From NCBI GenBank assembly GCA_965228785.1, contig CBDDIF010000001.1:2604001-2668000 (forward strand): a DNA stretch of 64,000 nucleotides, written 5' to 3'. The translations under genes were made by a program, and so were the position numbers. Shown here in pieces: positions 1 to 8,885 of this stretch (within the stretch, counting starts at the first letter, position 1; each line of letters starts with the position of its first letter). This stretch comes from Hoeflea_A sp965228785. GTDB taxonomy: Bacteria > Pseudomonadota > Alphaproteobacteria > Rhizobiales > Rhizobiaceae. The notes beneath the pieces were generated by a model. It was not told the DNA's origin and made no database searches. It saw nothing but the letters and a program-made list of their open reading frames with translations.

Positions 1-350
1 GCTTCCTGTCGCGGCTAAGATCCAATATTGCCCTGTGTAGCGGACGTTCTGAGGCGTCCTTGTCCACCGGTGCCTTGCGCATCGGCTGTTTGTCCCGTTT
101 ACTCTCACCCACTATCCGGCCCATGATTACACTACTCTACTTCATCGGCTGGCCCCTGCACTGGTATAGCACCAGCCCATTGCCAACAACACCTCAAATA
201 TGTGCGCCTGTCCCCAAGACAGAGCTTTGATGTGGATCGCGGCCATTTTGCGGCCAAATTGGGAATGTCACAGGTCTGAAATCTAAATTGAATTCGCCTA
301 TGAGGCGAAATGTAAAAAAGGACATTGCTATTTAAGGCTGTATCAGCCGG
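1..350. other. Window-edge region without a clear gene
   Basis: No convincing gene is visible. On the minus strand an open frame begins with ATG at position 124 and stays open to the window edge (41 codons, basic and hydrophilic). It has no good ribosome-binding site, so it may be the start of a gene lying outside the window or chance. A short hairpin, TTCGCC(293-298)/GGCGAA(304-309), lies just beyond the end of the minus-strand YeeE gene. It could be a weak terminator, but no T tract follows it on that strand. Confidence 0.3.
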
Positions 351-1514
351 TTAAACTCCGGAGAGAAAGGGCTTCAGACGTAAACCGATCAAACTGCCCA
401 GAAATCCGAAGACCAGCCATCCCCAACCGTGCAGGCTCCCCGAGATGATGCCGCCGAGGTAAGCGCCGATGTTGCAGCCATAGGCCAGCCGTGCCCCGTA
501 ACCCATCAAAAGACCGCCCGCGAGAGCCAGTATCAGGTCGCGCGGCTGCAACCGCAGGGTCGGCGCAAACAAGCCCGCTAGCGAAGCTGCAGCAAGCGCA
601 CCAACAACAATGCCGAAATTCATAACCGATGTAGCGTCAGCAAAGACGGACCTTTCAAGCAGTCCGGTGCGTCCGGACCAATAGGTCCATTGGGCAACGT
701 CCCATCCGAGACCGTCTGCTATCTTCGCGCCCCATAGCGCGAATGCCGAAGTGATCCCCCAGGGTCGTGAGAGGGTCAGAAGAGTTGCGATTCCGACAAC
801 GGCGATTGCAATGGCGCCCCAGTGCTTTTTCCATGGGCCGCGCAAAATCCCCGCGTTGAGCGGTGCCTCCTCCAGAAAACCATAGCGTCGGCGCTCGCGA
901 TGGATGCTGAAGGCGGCGATGGCACCGAGCACCAGCGCCGTCAGCGCGAACGCGGCAACGGCCCCGAACGCGTCGACCAGGGAATAGGCGGGCAGATCGG
1001 GAAGCGACCACCAGAACGGCATGTGGGCGGTTGCGATGACCGATCCGGCTATGAAACCCGACAGAGTCACCAGCATGCGTGTATTTCCACCGCCGGCGGT
1101 GAACAGCGTCCCGGAAGCGCACCCACCCCCGAATTGCATGCCAACCCCGAAGATCAGGGCACCGAGTGCAGCCGAAATCCCGAAAGGCGCGACCGCGCCA
1201 TAGATCGGCCTTCCGAATGCTTCCCCGGCTTCCAGCAGGGGAAAGCTGATGGCGCTCGTCAACAGGATCAACAGGAACTGTGCACGCAGTCCGGCACCGC
1301 GGCCGTCAAGGGCGAAGTGTCTCCAGGCAGCGGTAAAACCGAAAGACGCGTGGTAAAGCGACACGCCGGCGAACAGACCGATGACGGAAGCGATCGCCAG
1401 GTTCGTCGCGCCATGGAAATAGGCGAGGCTGATCAGCGCGATTGCGGCCGCGAAAGCAGCCATGGTCACCGTAGCCTGTATCGGATTCCGGCGGCTGATT
1501 TCGTTGACTGTCAT
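351..1514 (-). CDS. YeeE/YedE family sulfur-compound transporter
   Basis: Polytopic inner-membrane protein of 387 residues, predicted to take up thiosulfate or a related sulfur compound as in the TsuA/YeeE family. The sequence has the two pseudo-symmetric halves of the family. Each half carries a glycine-rich segment with a cysteine: FGGGCASGTLF followed by GGGNTRM in the first, and ARLAYGCNIGAYLGG in the second. These cysteines line the substrate path in the characterised family member. The frame is open 34 codons further upstream, but that extension is hydrophilic and unlike the family, so ATG at 1514 is preferred. The gene is divergent from glpD and has no sulfur gene beside it, so the exact substrate is inferred only from the family. 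Confidence 0.85.
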   Translation of the reverse strand: MTVNEISRRNPIQATVTMAAFAAAIALISLAYFHGATNLAIASVIGLFAGVSLYHASFGFTAAWRHFALDGRGAGLRAQFLLILLTSAISFPLLEAGEAFGRPIYGAVAPFGISAALGALIFGVGMQFGGGCASGTLFTAGGGNTRMLVTLSGFIAGSVIATAHMPFWWSLPDLPAYSLVDAFGAVAAFALTALVLGAIAAFSIHRERRRYGFLEEAPLNAGILRGPWKKHWGAIAIAVVGIATLLTLSRPWGITSAFALWGAKIADGLGWDVAQWTYWSGRTGLLERSVFADATSVMNFGIVVGALAAASLAGLFAPTLRLQPRDLILALAGGLLMGYGARLAYGCNIGAYLGGIISGSLHGWGWLVFGFLGSLIGLRLKPFLSGV

Positions 1515-1626
1515 GAGTTCGCGCAGACTTGTGTGAGTGGAACTGCTGTAGCACTTTGCTGAAGACGCCAGCAATTCAAGACGGGACACAAACTCGGCAT
1601 CGGTGGGGCTTTCCAAGCACAGCGAC

Positions 1627-1666
1627 TTTCGTTTGACTTTCGAAATTGTTCATTCTATTTCGTTTG
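1627..1666. promoter_or_regulatory. TTTCG repeats upstream of glpD, possible GlpR-type operator
   Basis: The yeeE-glpD intergenic region carries TTTCGTTTG twice as a direct repeat (1627-1635 and 1658-1666) and the palindrome TTTCGAAA between them (1638-1645). CGAAAT and ATTTCG also form an inverted pair. DeoR-family glycerol repressors recognise TTCG-containing half sites, so an operator for glpD-glpK is plausible. No glpR gene is in the window, and the assignment is inference. Confidence 0.35.
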
Positions 1667-1709
1667 GGTGGGTTGACCGTGTGGTAAGGCTGCGGTTTTC
1701 GAGGCAAAA

Positions 1710-3248
1710 ATGGATCAGGATACGGTTTACGACCTCTTCGTTATTGGCGGAGGGATCAATGGCTGCGGTGTCGCGCGCGATGCCGTAGGACGTGGATTTT
1801 CGGTTTTTTTGGCTGAAATGGATGATCTGGCGAGCGGCACGTCGTCCAGCTCGACCAAATTGATCCACGGCGGTCTCCGCTATCTGGAACATTATGAATT
1901 CCGACTCGTGCGCGAAGCGCTGATGGAACGTGAGGTCCTTTGGAAAAATGCGCCGCACATCATCTGGCCGATGCGGTTCGTACTGCCACACCATAAGGGC
2001 ATGCGGCCAGCGTGGCTGCTGCGTCTTGGCCTGTTCCTCTACGACCATCTCGGGGGGCGCAAGCTCTTGCCACCCACCAAGGTTCTCAACATGCAGTCGG
2101 ACCCGGCTGGCAAACCGCTTAAAAACCTTTTCGACAAGGCCTTCGAATATTCCGATTGCTGGGTCAATGATGCGCGACTGGTGGTGCTCAACGCTCGTGA
2201 TGCGGCCCAGCGGGGAGCAACCATCCGCACCCGCACGAAGGTTGTGGAGGCGGTGCGCGAAGGATCGGTCTGGAAGGTTACCATCGCCGATCAGACGACC
2301 GGGCAGCGCGAGGTGGTCTCGGCGCGCGTGTTGATCAACACCGCCGGTCCCTGGGTTGACGATGTGCTCCACAATGTGACCCGGACCGCAAACAAGCGAA
2401 ACGTGCGGCTGGTTCAGGGCAGTCACATCATCGTCTCCGGAAAATTCGATGATCCGCGCGCCTTTTTCTTCCAGAACAAGGACGACCGGATTATATTTGC
2501 CATTCCGTACGAGGAAGACTTCACGCTGATTGGAACCACCGATCACGATTATCAGGGCGACCCTTCCGACTCCGGGATCACCGAGGGAGAAATCGACTAC
2601 CTCTGCGAAGCCGCATCGGAATATTTCTCCGAGCCTGTTGAAACGAAGGATGTCGTGTCGACCTACAGCGGGGTGCGACCGCTCTACGATGATGGTGCTT
2701 CTGCCGCCCAGGAGGCGACCCGAGATTATGTCCTCGTCACGGAAGGTGAGGACGATCAGCCGGCCCTGGTCAATGTGTTCGGCGGAAAAATCACGACCTA
2801 TAGGCGGTTGGCCGACTCGGTGCTTGAAAGAGTCGAAAAACGGCTGGGACGAAAAGGTGCCGCCTGGACGGCTGAGGCTCCCTTGCCTGGCGGTGATTTC
2901 TTCGCTTCCGGCTTCGATGGCCTGTGTCGTGACATTGAAGCCCGGTACTCGTTCCTCGCCCCGGAGCATGCAAGACGCATGGCGCGTCTCTACGGGACAG
3001 ATGCATTCGAGATCCTGGGTGAAGCAAAATCCCTTGCGGATCTGGGACGTCACTTCGGGGCGGACCTCTATGCTGCGGAGGTCGATCACCTGGTTCGTCA
3101 CGAATGGGCCCGGACCACCGATGATGTTTTGTGGCGCCGGACCAAGCGCGGGCTGGTGCTGTCGGATTCAGAAATTACGGACCTGTCGGGCTATCTTGTT
3201 CAAAGTGACGCGCTGAACGGGTTGCAGGCGGGAGGGTTCCAAGGGTAG
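1710..3248 (+). CDS. glpD: Glycerol-3-phosphate dehydrogenase, FAD-dependent
   Basis: Oxidises sn-glycerol 3-phosphate to dihydroxyacetone phosphate at the inner membrane and passes electrons to quinone. The 512-residue length is typical. Residues 10-25 (VIGGGINGCGVARDAV) are the Rossmann FAD-binding motif. The N-terminal DAO domain is followed by the C-terminal alpha-helical domain characteristic of GlpD. ATG at 1710 is preceded by GAGG at 1701-1704. glpK follows 48 bases downstream on the same strand, so the two form a glycerol catabolic unit in which GlpK makes the substrate for GlpD. No glycerol facilitator or glpR is seen nearby. Confidence 0.95.
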   Translation: MDQDTVYDLFVIGGGINGCGVARDAVGRGFSVFLAEMDDLASGTSSSSTKLIHGGLRYLEHYEFRLVREALMEREVLWKNAPHIIWPMRFVLPHHKGMRPAWLLRLGLFLYDHLGGRKLLPPTKVLNMQSDPAGKPLKNLFDKAFEYSDCWVNDARLVVLNARDAAQRGATIRTRTKVVEAVREGSVWKVTIADQTTGQREVVSARVLINTAGPWVDDVLHNVTRTANKRNVRLVQGSHIIVSGKFDDPRAFFFQNKDDRIIFAIPYEEDFTLIGTTDHDYQGDPSDSGITEGEIDYLCEAASEYFSEPVETKDVVSTYSGVRPLYDDGASAAQEATRDYVLVTEGEDDQPALVNVFGGKITTYRRLADSVLERVEKRLGRKGAAWTAEAPLPGGDFFASGFDGLCRDIEARYSFLAPEHARRMARLYGTDAFEILGEAKSLADLGRHFGADLYAAEVDHLVRHEWARTTDDVLWRRTKRGLVLSDSEITDLSGYLVQSDALNGLQAGGFQG

Positions 3249-3296
3249 CCAATGACCCGACGGGACGAACCCTTACGCATATGAGGAGGATGCCGC

Positions 3297-4790
3297 GTGG
3301 CCGGTCATATTTTAGCCATCGACCAGGGAACCACTTCCAGCCGGGCCATCGTGTTCGACGACGGTCAGAACATCGCCGGGATCGGGCAAAAGGAATTCAC
3401 CCAACACTTCCCCCATTCTGGTTGGGTCGAGCACGATCCGGAGGAAATCTGGTCGACCGTTCAATGGTCAATCGATCAGGCGCTGGCGGATGCCGGAGTT
3501 TCGGCTGATGATGTTGCCGCAATCGGCATAACCAACCAGCGTGAAACCGTCGTCGTTTGGGATCGAAAAACCGGAGAACCGATTGCGCCTGCGATCGTCT
3601 GGCAGGATCGGCGCACCGCCTCGATGTGCGCGCGGATGAAAGATGACGGCCTGGAGGCGGAGTTCACGCGCAAGACGGGTCTGCTGCTCGACCCCTATTT
3701 CTCCGGCACAAAACTCAACTGGCTGCTCGACAATGTCGAGGGCGCACGGCAGCGTGCTGAACGGGGTGAACTGTGTTTCGGAACCGTCGACAGTTTCCTG
3801 ATCTGGCGGTTGACCGGTGGAGCGCGGCACGTCACCGACGCGACCAACGCGTCACGCACGTTGATGTACAACATCGCCACGAATGAATGGGACGAAGAAC
3901 TCCTCGCTTTTCTGGGTGTCCCTGCCTCCATGTTGCCAGAGGTGTGTGATTGCGCGGACGACTTTGGCGTCGTCGCCGAGGGGCACACGCTTGCCGGAAA
4001 GCCGATCCTGGGTGTAGCCGGCGATCAGCAGGCCGCGACGATCGGCAATGCCTGTTTCGAAGCAGGCATGATGAAGGTGACATACGGTACCGGTTGCTTT
4101 TCGCTGCTCAATACCGGCCCTGATCTCGTCCCGTCCAACAACCGTCTTCTGACGACCATTGCCTACCGCATTGGCGGCGAGACCACCTATGCTCTTGAGG
4201 GTTCGATCTTCATAGCAGGCGCAGGGGTGCAATGGCTGCGCGACGGGCTGAAGATCATCGACAGTGCCCCGCAGAGCGGTGAACTGGCGGCAGTGGCAGA
4301 TCCGGAGCAAAGCATTTATCTGGTGCCGGCCTTCGTTGGTCTCGGCGCGCCCTATTGGGATTCCGAGGCACGCGGCGCGATGTTCGGGCTGACCCGCAAT
4401 ACAGGTCCGGCCGAAATTGCCAGGGCGATGCTCGATGCGGTCTGTTACCAGACCCACGATCTGCTGGCGGCAAAGCGCGGAGACTGGCAGAGCGAATCGG
4501 CGGAGACGGTGTTGAGGGTCGATGGTGGCATGGTCGCTTCCGACTGGACCATGCAGCGACTTGCCGACATTCTGGCAGCACCCGTCGACAGGCCGACTAT
4601 TTTGGAGACCACTGCACTCGGCGCCGCCTGGCTTGCCGGTCAAAGGGCCGGCGTCTGGCCGCAGCGTGACGCCTTTGCCCAAAACTGGTCACTGGAGCGT
4701 CGCTTCGAGCCTGCGATCGACCAGGAAACCAGAGACCGTGATCTTGCCGGCTGGAAGGATGCCGTCAGACGCACCTTGAGCGACAGTTAG
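3297..4790 (+). CDS. glpK: Glycerol kinase
   Basis: Phosphorylates glycerol with ATP to give sn-glycerol 3-phosphate, the substrate of the neighbouring GlpD. The 497-residue FGGY-family kinase shows the N-terminal phosphate-binding loop AIDQGTTSSRA, the ITNQRETVVVWD segment, and the C-terminal actin-like nucleotide domain (GAGVQWLRDGL; VDGGMVASDWTMQ). The start is a GTG at 3297 behind a strong GAGGAGG ribosome-binding site at 3283-3289. It is almost certainly cotranscribed with glpD. Confidence 0.96.
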   Translation: MAGHILAIDQGTTSSRAIVFDDGQNIAGIGQKEFTQHFPHSGWVEHDPEEIWSTVQWSIDQALADAGVSADDVAAIGITNQRETVVVWDRKTGEPIAPAIVWQDRRTASMCARMKDDGLEAEFTRKTGLLLDPYFSGTKLNWLLDNVEGARQRAERGELCFGTVDSFLIWRLTGGARHVTDATNASRTLMYNIATNEWDEELLAFLGVPASMLPEVCDCADDFGVVAEGHTLAGKPILGVAGDQQAATIGNACFEAGMMKVTYGTGCFSLLNTGPDLVPSNNRLLTTIAYRIGGETTYALEGSIFIAGAGVQWLRDGLKIIDSAPQSGELAAVADPEQSIYLVPAFVGLGAPYWDSEARGAMFGLTRNTGPAEIARAMLDAVCYQTHDLLAAKRGDWQSESAETVLRVDGGMVASDWTMQRLADILAAPVDRPTILETTALGAAWLAGQRAGVWPQRDAFAQNWSLERRFEPAIDQETRDRDLAGWKDAVRRTLSDS

Positions 4791-4890
4791 TCGTTTACCC
4801 TGCCGACGAAAGAGTGGAACCTCTCCGCGCGAGCAGGCTATACCTTGTTGTGATTTGGGCCGGCAGGTCCTTTCAACAGGAGATGTGGCC

Positions 4891-6483
4891 ATGCAGCTGG
4901 TTAGAATCCCGGCAGTTTTGATGTGTTTGTTTGCTCTGGCAGCGTCGGGGTCAGCGGCGGAGACCGTGCTGCGCGTCCAAACCGGCGGACCCGCAACGCT
5001 GGACCCAGCGATGGCGTCCGACTACGCGGATGCCATCGTTATGTTCAACGCTTACGACACGTTGGTGCTGTCAGCCCAAGGATCGCCAGGCGTCGTTTCG
5101 CACCTCGCCAAGAGCTGGTCGGGCAACGATACAAGCTACACTTTTGTTCTGCGCGACGATGTGAAATTTCAGAGTGGCAATGAACTGACGGCAGATGACG
5201 TGGTGTTTTCGCTGCAACGCATGCAGGCGATGCAGGGGCCGCTGGCCTACCTGTTTTCACCCGTGACCTCGGTCAAAGCCATTGATGAACACACGGTCAC
5301 TTTCGACCTCGACAAGCCTTATGCCGCGTTTACGAAGGCGCTGCTCCGACTGCCGATCGTCGACAAGAAGACGGTTCTTGCCAATTTGGGTGATGGCAAC
5401 GGAGCAATGAAGGATTGGGGACGCGCGTATCTGGCTGCCAATGTCGCGGGAACGGGAGCGTATTCGGTGGAAAGCCACGATACCGGGTCTACAATGACAC
5501 TGGCCAAGAACTCCGGCTACTTTCTGGACATATCAAAAACCGCCCCCGACCGGGTCGAATTGATCTATGGTCTGACCGACGATGAGGTGCGATCTCTGCT
5601 GAAGCAGAAATCCCTCGACATTACCTCACAATGGCTGACGCCCGACACGTTGAAGGCGCTGGCGAAAGACGGCGAGAGGCTGCTGACAGAAACAGGCGCT
5701 GGCGGGTTCTATGGAAAGATGAACACCCAAAAGGAACCCCTGGATGATCCGCAATGCCGATTGGCGCTTGCCAATGCGTTCGATTATGGGGCCGCCGTTG
5801 AAAGGTTGAAAGTATCGGATGGAACCGTGTTGGGAAGGCCGGCGACCGGTGCAATCCCGGCAGGTATGCTGGGCGCCAATCCGTCGTCTGCGATCCTGAA
5901 GCGGGATCTTGAAGTGGCCAATCACCATCTTGGTTCCTGCCGCTATGACCCTGCAAAAATTAAACTTGAAATCGTTTGGATGGAAGGCGCCTTGCTCGAA
6001 AAGGATATCGCCGATCAGATGGCTGCCAACTTTCAAGATCTCGGGCTGGCGGTGAACGTCACTTCGATGACGTGGCCGGATTTCGTCGAGCAGGCTGCTC
6101 ACCCTGAAACAACTCCATTGATTTCACTTGTTTATGACTATGCCGCGACCGGCGATGTGGATGCGCTTCTCTACGGCATGTACGCTTCCGACGCCGGCAG
6201 TGGCTGGCAGTCGGCCGAGCATCTGCGCGATTCGGAAGTCGATGAGTGGCTTGCGAAGGGACGAACGGCCACGAGCTCACACGACCGTGCAACGGCATAC
6301 CGGTCTCTCAATTCCAGGCTGATGGCCATCGCGCCGACGCTCTACATTTTCGATCGGACATCAGTCTTTGCCGCGGGTGATCGCGTAAACGTTCCGGCCC
6401 TGTCGGAGACCTCCAAGCGGTTCGAGACGCCGGGCATGGGGTTCAGCTTTCGGCTGATGGAGATGCATGACGGGTCAAAATGA
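4891..6483 (+). CDS. ABC transporter substrate-binding protein, family 5 (peptide/opine type)
   Basis: Periplasmic solute receptor of about 530 residues. A Sec signal peptide (LVRIPAVLMCLFALAASGSA) precedes the mature start near AETVLRVQ. The family 5 signature is clear: TLDPAMASDYADAIVMFNAYDTL, LAKSWSG, and the hallmark TADDVVFSLQRM. The frame extends upstream to a TTG at 4855, but ATG at 4891 with AGGAGA in front fits the signal peptide. No permease or ATPase gene is adjacent, so this is an orphan receptor here. Its ligand (peptide, opine, glycoside or nickel chelate) cannot be read from the sequence. Confidence 0.88.
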   Translation: MQLVRIPAVLMCLFALAASGSAAETVLRVQTGGPATLDPAMASDYADAIVMFNAYDTLVLSAQGSPGVVSHLAKSWSGNDTSYTFVLRDDVKFQSGNELTADDVVFSLQRMQAMQGPLAYLFSPVTSVKAIDEHTVTFDLDKPYAAFTKALLRLPIVDKKTVLANLGDGNGAMKDWGRAYLAANVAGTGAYSVESHDTGSTMTLAKNSGYFLDISKTAPDRVELIYGLTDDEVRSLLKQKSLDITSQWLTPDTLKALAKDGERLLTETGAGGFYGKMNTQKEPLDDPQCRLALANAFDYGAAVERLKVSDGTVLGRPATGAIPAGMLGANPSSAILKRDLEVANHHLGSCRYDPAKIKLEIVWMEGALLEKDIADQMAANFQDLGLAVNVTSMTWPDFVEQAAHPETTPLISLVYDYAATGDVDALLYGMYASDAGSGWQSAEHLRDSEVDEWLAKGRTATSSHDRATAYRSLNSRLMAIAPTLYIFDRTSVFAAGDRVNVPALSETSKRFETPGMGFSFRLMEMHDGSK

Positions 6484-6526
6484 CTTCCCTTGACGGGGAC
6501 CACGCACTAAAACCGCGGCAAGCAAC

Positions 6527-6889
6527 ATGAATGCGGGAACAGACGGATCAATGGATATTCGCAGGATCAACGACGAATACTCGGTCAGCGGGCAGATCAC
6601 AGTGGACGATCTCGACGAGATCCAGTCGATGGGTTTCAAGTCGATCGTTTGCCACCGGCCTGATCATGAGGTGCCGGACCAGCCGACCTATGCCGATATC
6701 GAGGCTGCAGCCAAGGCGCGCGGCATTGAAATCAAGCATGTCCCGGTCGGCAAGGAGGGCGTTGGCCACGAGCAGGTGCAGGCCTTTGTCGATGCACTCG
6801 ACGAACTGGACCGGCCAATGCTTGGCTATTGCCGGTCGGGTGCGCGCTCGACAGCGATCTACCAGCAGACGCTGCACATCCGGTCTTAA
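6527..6889 (+). CDS. DUF442/TIGR01244 family phosphatase-like protein
   Basis: Small cytosolic protein of 120 residues from the family that is also fused to beta-lactamase-like sulfur dioxygenase domains (Blh type) in other alphaproteobacteria. It has the family start (DIRRINDEYSVSGQITVDDL), the GFKSIVCHRPDHE segment, and the cysteine-containing active loop CRSGARS, a CX5R phosphatase/sulfurtransferase-like P-loop. The true start may be the second ATG at 6551, because homologues usually begin at MDIR. It lies 43 bases after the solute-binding protein gene without an obvious functional link. The chemical role of the stand-alone form is not settled; sulfide detoxification is suggested for the fused form. 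Confidence 0.8.
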   Translation: MNAGTDGSMDIRRINDEYSVSGQITVDDLDEIQSMGFKSIVCHRPDHEVPDQPTYADIEAAAKARGIEIKHVPVGKEGVGHEQVQAFVDALDELDRPMLGYCRSGARSTAIYQQTLHIRS

Positions 6890-6952
6890 GAACGGCCACC
6901 TTCATGTTCGCACTTACCTGACACGAACGCTGGTGTCAGGCAATTGATGGCG

Positions 6953-7768
6953 TCAGTTACCATGCAACTGCTGCCGTGCGGCGCGCCGCTTGGCGCGCTC
7001 CTCGGCGAGCAGCCGCTTCTGATAGCGGCTTTGCACGATTTCCACTGCGACTAACGTGACCAGAACGAAATAGAAGGTCGACTTGGCCATTGGTTCGATC
7101 GGATGGCCGAAGAAGCTCAGGTGGCCGATATGGCCGCCATCCGACATCAGCATCGCCCCGACCAGCAGCAAGACGAACAGGCCCAGCACCTCGTACATGC
7201 GGTTTTTCTCAAGGAAGGCTGCCACCCGGTCGGCCATCAGCACCATCAGTGCGCCGGATACGACGATCGCCGCTGTCATGACGATGAAGTTTTCCGTCAG
7301 CGCCACCGCCGAGAGAACCGTGTCGAAAGAAAAGACCAGGTTCATTGTCAGGATCCAGAACAAAGCAGCAGCAACCGTGCGACGTGGCGGTCCATGCACG
7401 TCCTGGTCCAGGTCGTCCATGCCGATCATGTGGTAGATTTCCTTCATCGCAGTGTAGATCAGGAAAACCCCGCCGGCCAACACGATCAAAGCGTGTCCGC
7501 TGACTGAACCGGATATCCATGCATTATCCAGTTCGAATAAAGGCGCCTGCAGCATGCTGATCAATTGCAGGATGACGAACAACAGGATGATGCGCAGCAC
7601 GATTGCCAGCGTAATGCCGACTTTGCGGACCCAGGCCTGCCGTGCCGGATCGACTTGCTTTGCCTCAATCGAGATGTAGAGCAGGTTGTCAAATCCAAGC
7701 ACTGTCTCGAGTGCGGTCAGGACCAGGAACGTGGTCAGATTGTCGATGGTAAAGAGTTCGGCCAGCAT
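6953..7768 (-). CDS. TerC family integral membrane protein
   Basis: Seven- to nine-helix inner-membrane protein of 271 residues. It has the TerC hallmarks: LETVLGFDNLLYISI near the N-terminus, the central acidic membrane segment (LFWILTMNLVFSFDTVLSAVAL), and the LGLFVLLLVGAMLM helix. Conserved aspartates in membrane segments suggest divalent cation handling. Characterised TerC-family members take part in manganese efflux and metalation of exported proteins; the tellurite name is historical. It is the last gene of a possible minus-strand operon that begins with a cysteine-rich secreted peptide, which makes a metal-related role attractive but unproven. The C-terminal tail is basic (RAKRRAARQQ). 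Confidence 0.88.
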   Translation of the reverse strand: MLAELFTIDNLTTFLVLTALETVLGFDNLLYISIEAKQVDPARQAWVRKVGITLAIVLRIILLFVILQLISMLQAPLFELDNAWISGSVSGHALIVLAGGVFLIYTAMKEIYHMIGMDDLDQDVHGPPRRTVAAALFWILTMNLVFSFDTVLSAVALTENFIVMTAAIVVSGALMVLMADRVAAFLEKNRMYEVLGLFVLLLVGAMLMSDGGHIGHLSFFGHPIEPMAKSTFYFVLVTLVAVEIVQSRYQKRLLAEERAKRRAARQQLHGN

Positions 7769-7851
7769 GAACGGCTCCGGTTTGGCGGGTCGCTGTCGAA
7801 TCTAGGTAGCAAAACACTCTCGCATGCGCCAAGTGGAAAACTGTGGATGAA

Positions 7852-8838
7852 TCAGGTCTCTACCGCCCGGGACGGCCCGCTGTTATCAGCGTCGGCGACA
7901 GCCTGTTTCGCCCAAGCAGTAAACTCGTCCATGGCGGCAAGCGCATCGGCGGCCGTTTCATTGAGAGTTTCGTGTCGCAGGTTTTTGTAGATGCGCGTCT
8001 CGACGGATGTGAAGCCGACATCGGACAATCGTTTCGAATACCATTCGATTGCCGTGCCGTTGGCGGTCACCGGGTCTTGCCCACCCCCCACCAACATCAC
8101 CGGTAGCGATTTGGGCAGGCTCGAGAGGGCCTGCTGATCGGCAGCGCGGTATGCCAGAGCAAAAAGATCCTGCCACAGCGAGACCGAGGCGTCCCAACCG
8201 CAAAGGGGATCGTCGACATAGGCCTGAACCTGCTCTGCATCATGTGAAAGCCAGTCGAAACCGGTTCGGGCGTTCGGAATGGATTTTCCCCAGGCTTCAA
8301 ACGTCGTGCGAGGCAGAATTCGGCTCGGGACGTCTGAGCCGAGTAGCATGCGCTCTACTGAAAGAACGCCCTGGGCAATGCGCCCGGCAAAACCGAGGTG
8401 GAAATTCGAGTTCCAGATGGCTAGCCCGGCAAGCCGCGATGGATGGGAAAGGGCGAAATTGGCGGCAATATTGCCCCCCAAGGAATGGCCGAAAACGACA
8501 ACCGGGACGCCGGGGAAGCAGTCGGCGGCATGATCGACGACGGCTTCCACGTCTGAAATCACGGAGGGCCAGGTCTGTCCTGCAGGTCCCTTGGCAAAAA
8601 CACTCTGTGGCGCATCCGGTGCGCTGGTCCCGCCATGGCCGCGATGGTCATGGGCGAAAACGGCAAAGCCGTTGTCCGCGAGATGCCGGGCGAAACGGCC
8701 ATAACGGGCCGAATGTTCGGCCAGGCCGTGGTTGATCTGGACGACGGCGCGGGGTGGCTTTTCGGGTGCCAGGGCGTGCAGCCGCAACATGGCGCCGGTT
8801 GGCGAGTTGAGTTCAACGGGCGTATCGAAGCTGTTCAT
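7852..8838 (-). CDS. Alpha/beta hydrolase, monoacylglycerol lipase/lysophospholipase type
   Basis: Cytosolic serine hydrolase of 328 residues (Hydrolase_4 type). The oxyanion region is INHGLAEHSARY (about residues 35-46), the conserved AHDHRGHG loop follows, and the nucleophile elbow is FGHSLGG with Ser119. A late His in NLRHETLNE supplies the triad. The family cleaves monoacylglycerols or lysophospholipids. It lies 47 bases downstream of the histidine-rich gene and 83 bases upstream of terC, all on the minus strand, so cotranscription is likely. The substrate is not predictable from the sequence. Confidence 0.85.
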   Translation of the reverse strand: MNSFDTPVELNSPTGAMLRLHALAPEKPPRAVVQINHGLAEHSARYGRFARHLADNGFAVFAHDHRGHGGTSAPDAPQSVFAKGPAGQTWPSVISDVEAVVDHAADCFPGVPVVVFGHSLGGNIAANFALSHPSRLAGLAIWNSNFHLGFAGRIAQGVLSVERMLLGSDVPSRILPRTTFEAWGKSIPNARTGFDWLSHDAEQVQAYVDDPLCGWDASVSLWQDLFALAYRAADQQALSSLPKSLPVMLVGGGQDPVTANGTAIEWYSKRLSDVGFTSVETRIYKNLRHETLNETAADALAAMDEFTAWAKQAVADADNSGPSRAVET

Positions 8839-8885
8839 GACGAGACAATGCCCGTCGTGGTCGCTTGCGGCAACCGGTTGGCGCT

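Noticed and set aside
1650..3101. Long minus-strand frame (483 codons) opposite glpD
   Set aside because: It is a mirror of the GC-rich glpD coding sequence; the product has no family features and no ribosome-binding site.
6953..7768. Tellurite resistance function for the TerC gene
   Set aside because: No other ter genes of a tellurite operon are next to it; the family is better linked to metal ion handling.
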